Shown here: one piece after another, positions 39,397-43,059 of the stretch
Layout: each line of letters begins with the position of its first letter
Position numbering within the stretch: the stretch's first letter is position 1
Assembly: GCA_021782055.1 (NCBI GenBank)
Contig: JAJXVP010000006.1
Location: 1-43,059 of the forward strand
DNA length: 43,059 bases
Reading direction: 5' to 3'
DNA from: a bacterium
GTDB lineage: Bacteria; Spirochaetota; Spirochaetia; JABEVK01
Program-made: the position numbers and the translations under genes
Notes under the pieces: model-generated
Database searches by the model: none
What the model was told of the DNA's origin: nothing
The model's input: the letters and a program-made list of their open reading frames with translations, nothing else

Positions 39397-40384
39397 ACTT
39401 GCCGGAGCCCGACCACAAGCCCGTACGCTCGATCTGGAACATACAGCCTTGATTGTTATAGATATGCAACGAGATTTCTTAGAACCTGGTGGTTACGGAA
39501 GCGCCTTAGGTAATGATGTGACGCTTTTAGCGGGGGCTATTCCCCAGGTGCGACGCTTGCTTGCGGCGTTCCGCTCCTGTGGACTTCCCGTTCTTCATAC
39601 TGTCGAAGGTCACCGATCCGACCTTTCCGATTGCCCCCCAGTAAAGAGGTTCCATGGTCAGCCAGGGCTTCGCGTAGGGGATCCTGGCCCTTTTGGTCGC
39701 TATCTTATCTTAGGGGAACCAGGCAATGCCCCCATACCCGCCTGCCGCCCATGGCACAACGAGTTTTTGTTGGAGAAACCCGGCAAAGGGGCCTTCACCA
39801 ACACCCATCTCGAACAAACTCTTCGCTCCCGGGGGCTCAACACCCTGATTCTCTGCGGGGTTACTGCCGAAGTCTGCGTACAGTCTACTGCCCGCGAAGC
39901 TGCCGACCGTGGCTTCGAGGTCATACTGGCGAGCGACGCTACAGCAAGTTACCTTCCCGACTTCCACAAGGTGGTCATCGAAATGATTGTCAGCCAAGGA
40001 GGAATTGTCGGGTGGGCAGCAACAACAAACCAGATCCTCTTTTCGCTACTTTCCAGCGGGGTATGGAAAGCACGAGTCACTTGGACACAACTCCGTCCAG
40101 GACTTGAAAAAGCAAGCTTAGGGATAGATTCCGATGGTTGGGAAGCCGCCTTTTTGCGCTACAGCCCAGGAGCAGCGGCTCCCAAGCATAGACACCAGGG
40201 GACCGAGCGGTACGTGATGCTTTCGGGTTCTCAGCACGACGACAGGGGAGAGTATGGCCCGGGAAGCTCGGTAGAAAATCCGCCAGGGAGCATTCATGAC
40301 CTTAAAAGTCATCACGGTTGTGAGCTTTTTATCGATTGGGACCTTCCCGTCGAATTCCTTACTGCTTCGAAGGAGCCCTTATGA
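39380..40384 (+). CDS. Cysteine hydrolase (isochorismatase family) fused to a ChrR-type cupin
   Basis: A 334-residue two-domain protein. Residues about 20-225 are a BiuH paralogue with the full triad: Asp28 (VIDMQRDFL), Lys133 (LEKPGKGAF) and Cys166 (GVTAEVCVQST), plus [12 protein letters not shown] and VGDPGPFGRYL as in BiuH. Residues about 228-325 are a small cupin of the ChrR anti-sigma type with metal ligands His270, His272, Glu276 (PKHRHQGTERYVMLSG) and His306 (PPGSIHDLKS). A second BiuH-like hydrolase beside biuH suggests a related larger substrate; the triuret hydrolase TrtA is a known paralogue of that kind. The start is at 39380, with GGAGG five bases before; the ATGA overlap with the next gene couples translation. 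The role of the cupin is unknown. Confidence 0.8.
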   Translation: MSAKVELAGARPQARTLDLEHTALIVIDMQRDFLEPGGYGSALGNDVTLLAGAIPQVRRLLAAFRSCGLPVLHTVEGHRSDLSDCPPVKRFHGQPGLRVGDPGPFGRYLILGEPGNAPIPACRPWHNEFLLEKPGKGAFTNTHLEQTLRSRGLNTLILCGVTAEVCVQSTAREAADRGFEVILASDATASYLPDFHKVVIEMIVSQGGIVGWAATTNQILFSLLSSGVWKARVTWTQLRPGLEKASLGIDSDGWEAAFLRYSPGAAAPKHRHQGTERYVMLSGSQHDDRGEYGPGSSVENPPGSIHDLKSHHGCELFIDWDLPVEFLTASKEPL

Positions 40385-42144
40385 ATCCGCAGTCCTTGCC
40401 CTTCCGTTTGGATACGCTCCGCCAAGCCTTCCTTAACGGCATGAAACCTCGAACTGTATTTTTAGAATTTCTGGCGAGGCTTGCTCATTGGAACGACCCG
40501 GCACTCTTTATCAGCGTGGCTCAAGCTGAACAACTCGAACCTCTATTCCTACGTCTAGACGAGATTGGGCCCGAGAAACTACCTCTCTATGGCATCCCTT
40601 TTGCTATTAAAGACAATATAGATTGGAATATTTTGCCGACGACTGCCGCTTGCCCGGCGTTTTCCTACCAACCTAAACGGTCCGCTACTGTCATCGAACG
40701 GCTGATTGCGGCCGGGGCGGTACCGGTCGGAAAAACGAATATGGACCAATTTGCCACGGGACTTGTGGGAACACGCAGTCCGTACGGGACACCAAGAAAT
40801 GCCAGGGGGCCCTGGATTCCTGGTGGGTCCAGTTCAGGCAGTGCCAGTGCTGTAGCCGCTGGCTTAGTCGCCTTCTCGTTAGGAACCGACACTGCAGGGT
40901 CTGGTCGCGTCCCTGCTGGTTTTCAAGGACTAGTCGGCTACAAGCCAACGAGAGGTTGGTTGTCAACTCGAGGCGTGGTTCCGGCCTGTCGTTCCTTGGA
41001 TTGCATTTCGGTCTTCACAACGTCAGCTAGCCACGCAAAAGAAATCTTTTCAGTGCTTTTTGCTTATGATAAAGAGGACCCTTGGTCACGAAGGCCAGTC
41101 TTTAGTTACACGAGTCTTGCCCAAGAGCTTGTACTTGGAATTCCACGACAAGATCAAAGAGAATTTTCTGGTGATGCAGACTATTGTCAAGCTTACTCCT
41201 CGTTGTTGGAAAAAGCCAAAGCTCGCGGTCTTCGGTTGAAGGAGGTAGACTTCACACTGTTTAAGCAAGTAGCAAAAGAGCTATACGAAGGTCCGTGGCT
41301 GGCTGAACGCCGTCTTGCGGTCAAAGACCTATGGCCAAATCCCAAGGCCTTGCACCCCATAACACGGCAGGCCCTTGAATACCAAAAAGACCTTAAGGTC
41401 GAAGGAGTATTCGAGTCACAGCATCGGCTTGAAGCTGCTAAACGAGAGGTAGAACAGCTTTGGCACGATATAGATGCCCTTCTTGTTCCTACAGCACCAA
41501 CACTTCCAACGGCTCATGACGTAGATTTAGATCCCATGCGAGTCAATTCGCATCTTGGCTACTATACCAATTTTGCGAATTTATTGGACCTCTCTGCCTT
41601 AGCTTTGCCAGAAAGCTTAACGAAGGACGGCAAGCCCTTTGGGTTTACCGTCCTTGGACCGCAGGGGGCCGATCTAAAACTCTTCGCCTTCGGTGAGTGG
41701 TGGGAAAAGAATCTCAAACCAGCTTGGGGTCCAACGGTCATCGCTGTGGCAGGGGCCCACCTTAGAGGTCTTTCGCTTAACGGACAGCTTTTAGAAAGGG
41801 GTGCCCGTTTTTTGACCGAGGCTCGAACTTCTCCGCAGTATCGTCTGTATGTCATAGGTGAAGGGCAAGGATCCAAACCTGGTTTGGTAAGGGTTGCGCA
41901 ACCTGACGAAGGTGGACGAGCTCTCGACTTAGAACTATGGGATCTTCCACAAGCCCATTGGGGAAGTTTTCTCTCGTTAATTCCGTACCCTTTGGGTTTG
42001 GGCAAGGTCGAACTAGAAGACGGCCAATGGGTTACTGGATTTTTGATGTCTTCGGGGTATTCAGGTTCCGCTCCCGAAATTACTAACTACGGAGGATGGC
42101 GAAATTATCTCAACTCACTTTCGGGCGATAGGTCACGCCATTAG
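40381..42144 (+). CDS. atzF: Allophanate hydrolase
   Basis: A 587-residue allophanate hydrolase with both domains. The amidase-signature part (1-440) has the Ser-Ser-Lys triad: Lys77 (PFAIKDNID), the Ser150-152 run (GGSSSGS) and Ser174 (GTDTAGSGRVPA), together with FATGLVGTRSPYGTPRN as in AtzF. The C-terminal domain (about 465-587; VAGAHLRGLSLNGQLLERGA, KPGLVRVA, PYPLGLGKVELEDGQWVTGF) is the one that completes breakdown of N-carboxycarbamate in characterised enzymes. Products are two NH3 and two CO2. It has an AAGGAG site and overlaps the previous stop. No urea carboxylase is present, so its allophanate must come from elsewhere, presumably from biuret. It ends with a 12-base convergent overlap with the cyclase-like gene. 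Confidence 0.92.
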   Translation: MNPQSLPFRLDTLRQAFLNGMKPRTVFLEFLARLAHWNDPALFISVAQAEQLEPLFLRLDEIGPEKLPLYGIPFAIKDNIDWNILPTTAACPAFSYQPKRSATVIERLIAAGAVPVGKTNMDQFATGLVGTRSPYGTPRNARGPWIPGGSSSGSASAVAAGLVAFSLGTDTAGSGRVPAGFQGLVGYKPTRGWLSTRGVVPACRSLDCISVFTTSASHAKEIFSVLFAYDKEDPWSRRPVFSYTSLAQELVLGIPRQDQREFSGDADYCQAYSSLLEKAKARGLRLKEVDFTLFKQVAKELYEGPWLAERRLAVKDLWPNPKALHPITRQALEYQKDLKVEGVFESQHRLEAAKREVEQLWHDIDALLVPTAPTLPTAHDVDLDPMRVNSHLGYYTNFANLLDLSALALPESLTKDGKPFGFTVLGPQGADLKLFAFGEWWEKNLKPAWGPTVIAVAGAHLRGLSLNGQLLERGARFLTEARTSPQYRLYVIGEGQGSKPGLVRVAQPDEGGRALDLELWDLPQAHWGSFLSLIPYPLGLGKVELEDGQWVTGFLMSSGYSGSAPEITNYGGWRNYLNSLSGDRSRH

Positions 42145-43059
42145 CGTCCACAAGTCCCCCGGCGCTTGCACAAACGGAAAGCGCAGGGGAAAAAACGAGT
42201 AAACACTTTGATCGATCAAGAGGGAGACACCTTCCTGCTCAGCTAAGCGTTGCAATTGCGCGGCGCGATGAACCGGCCGGCCGACAAGGGTGTATTCAAG
42301 GCGATGAACACTCCCTAAAGTTGCTGAGAAGACATCACCCCAGGCTAGACCAATGGCCAAATTGAGTCCTTTTGGCAAAAAGTCAGGGCGCACATCGTTA
42401 AAGGTTTGCCGATACCCCAACAGCTCGCGAGCACACTCAACGGCCCGTTCTAAATCATTTTCGTCCGAAAGCGGACACCCAAAGCTAACCAGGAGGGTAT
42501 CGCCCAGAATTTTATTAACGCTTCCTTTGTGCCCGTAGACCAAGTCCATGAGGTCTGTTAGCAACTCGTTGAGAAAGTCACCGTACGCGCCAGCCCCTAA
42601 AGTCAACCAAAGGTTCTGAATTCCAAGAACTTTGATTTGGAGGATCGCCGCTTTTCCGGTGGTTTCTCTCAGTCGCGAATTACCAGTCTGCAGAAGCTGA
42701 GCCAACAGGTCACCCGAAAAATACCGCGACAAAATAGCCTTGTCTTTGGTTAGAGTTTCAAGAACTTTCATATGGGCTGTGATATTGGTCAGGGACCCTG
42801 CCAACGCTACACACTTACCGTTTTCGTCAAAATCACCAACCGCGCGAACCATCATCCATAAAAATTCTTCCGATCGGTTTTTCATGCGGAAGTAGGTCGA
42901 AAGTACAGGACTTTGCCCTGAAATACAGCTTTGGATTCCCTGCTTAAGCTGGTTCATATCTTCGGGATGCACGCGATCAAACCACTCAAAAATACTGTTG
43001 CTCAGCTCATAGCTAGAATACCCTAACAAGGCTTTCCAGCGTGCAGAAAAAAGGACTTC
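42133..43059 (-). CDS. PAS / degenerate class III cyclase-like protein, 5' end outside the window
   Basis: The frame is open to the right edge, so the N-terminus is missing; about 308 residues are seen. The visible part starts inside a PAS domain (FSARWKALLGYSSYEL, HPEDMNQLKQGI, then a PAC strand) and continues into a class III cyclase fold. Key residues are lost: the first metal aspartate of FTDI is replaced (ILQIKVLGIQNL), and the N/R pair of the VNIAARL motif is changed to VHRAAQLQRL. GDTLLVSF keeps one Asp. It is therefore probably not a cyclase but a sensory or binding protein. An apparent TTG start at 43029 is inside the PAS domain and is not real. Confidence 0.75.
   Translation of the reverse strand, partial: EVLFSARWKALLGYSSYELSNSIFEWFDRVHPEDMNQLKQGIQSCISGQSPVLSTYFRMKNRSEEFLWMMVRAVGDFDENGKCVALAGSLTNITAHMKVLETLTKDKAILSRYFSGDLLAQLLQTGNSRLRETTGKAAILQIKVLGIQNLWLTLGAGAYGDFLNELLTDLMDLVYGHKGSVNKILGDTLLVSFGCPLSDENDLERAVECARELLGYRQTFNDVRPDFLPKGLNLAIGLAWGDVFSATLGSVHRLEYTLVGRPVHRAAQLQRLAEQEGVSLLIDQSVYSFFPLRFPFVQAPGDLWTLMA

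Noticed and set aside
1..43059. tRNA, rRNA, CRISPR arrays, insertion sequences, phage genes
   Set aside because: No cloverleaf, direct-repeat array, transposase, integrase or terminal repeats were recognised anywhere in the window.

Overview
The window is a compact stretch of about 43 kb from a Gram-negative bacterium. It carries an outer-membrane barrel protein with a signal peptide, two lipoprotein solute-binding proteins and many ATGA-type gene overlaps. Its gene content (a class III cyclase fused to 2TM domains, a degenerate EAL/YkuI-type protein, a Tro-like metal ABC transporter with two permeases, a BMP/PnrA-type transporter, a membrane pyrophosphatase) fits a Spirochaetota lineage best. 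That assignment is an inference. No rRNA, tRNA, CRISPR array or insertion sequence was seen.

Layout. 1-4.2 kb: the N-terminal part of a porin-like protein, a cyclase with tandem 2TM domains, and a degenerate EAL protein. 4.3-9.3 kb: a GH13-like TIM-barrel protein, an SDR oxidoreductase, thioredoxin reductase and branched-chain aminotransferase. 9.3-12.7 kb: two divergent sensor kinases. 12.7-18.8 kb: a minus-strand operon lplA / flavin split-barrel / pdhA / pdhB / pdhC / lpdA, giving a complete pyruvate dehydrogenase complex together with its lipoate ligase. 18.9-21 kb: a degenerate sugar-nucleotidyltransferase-like protein and a CPA1 antiporter. 21-24.1 kb: a minus-strand operon of flavin monooxygenase, type III polyketide synthase and methyltransferase, the same three activities as the srsABC phenolic-lipid operon. 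24.2-27.8 kb: a proton pyrophosphatase and an exported polysaccharide deacetylase. 28-32.9 kb: a metal ABC transporter (ATPase, two permeases, lipoprotein), opposed by a Fur-family regulator and an old-yellow-enzyme homologue.

33-42.1 kb is the most distinctive part. A GntR/FCD repressor faces a seven-gene operon of a BMP-family ABC transporter interleaved with three hydrolases: a close biuret hydrolase homologue, a second cysteine hydrolase fused to a cupin, and a full-length allophanate hydrolase. Together they could import and dismantle biuret-like (possibly triuret-like) compounds to ammonia and CO2. The region upstream of the operon holds a terminator-like hairpin with a possible internal pseudoknot. 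The window ends inside a PAS/cyclase-like protein that lacks catalytic residues.

Expression. Genes inside operons mostly have good Shine-Dalgarno sites. At least five first genes have none; instead a -10 hexamer ends exactly six bases before the start codon, which implies leaderless transcripts. Several other genes have inverted repeats that place the ribosome binding site in a hairpin loop or stem.
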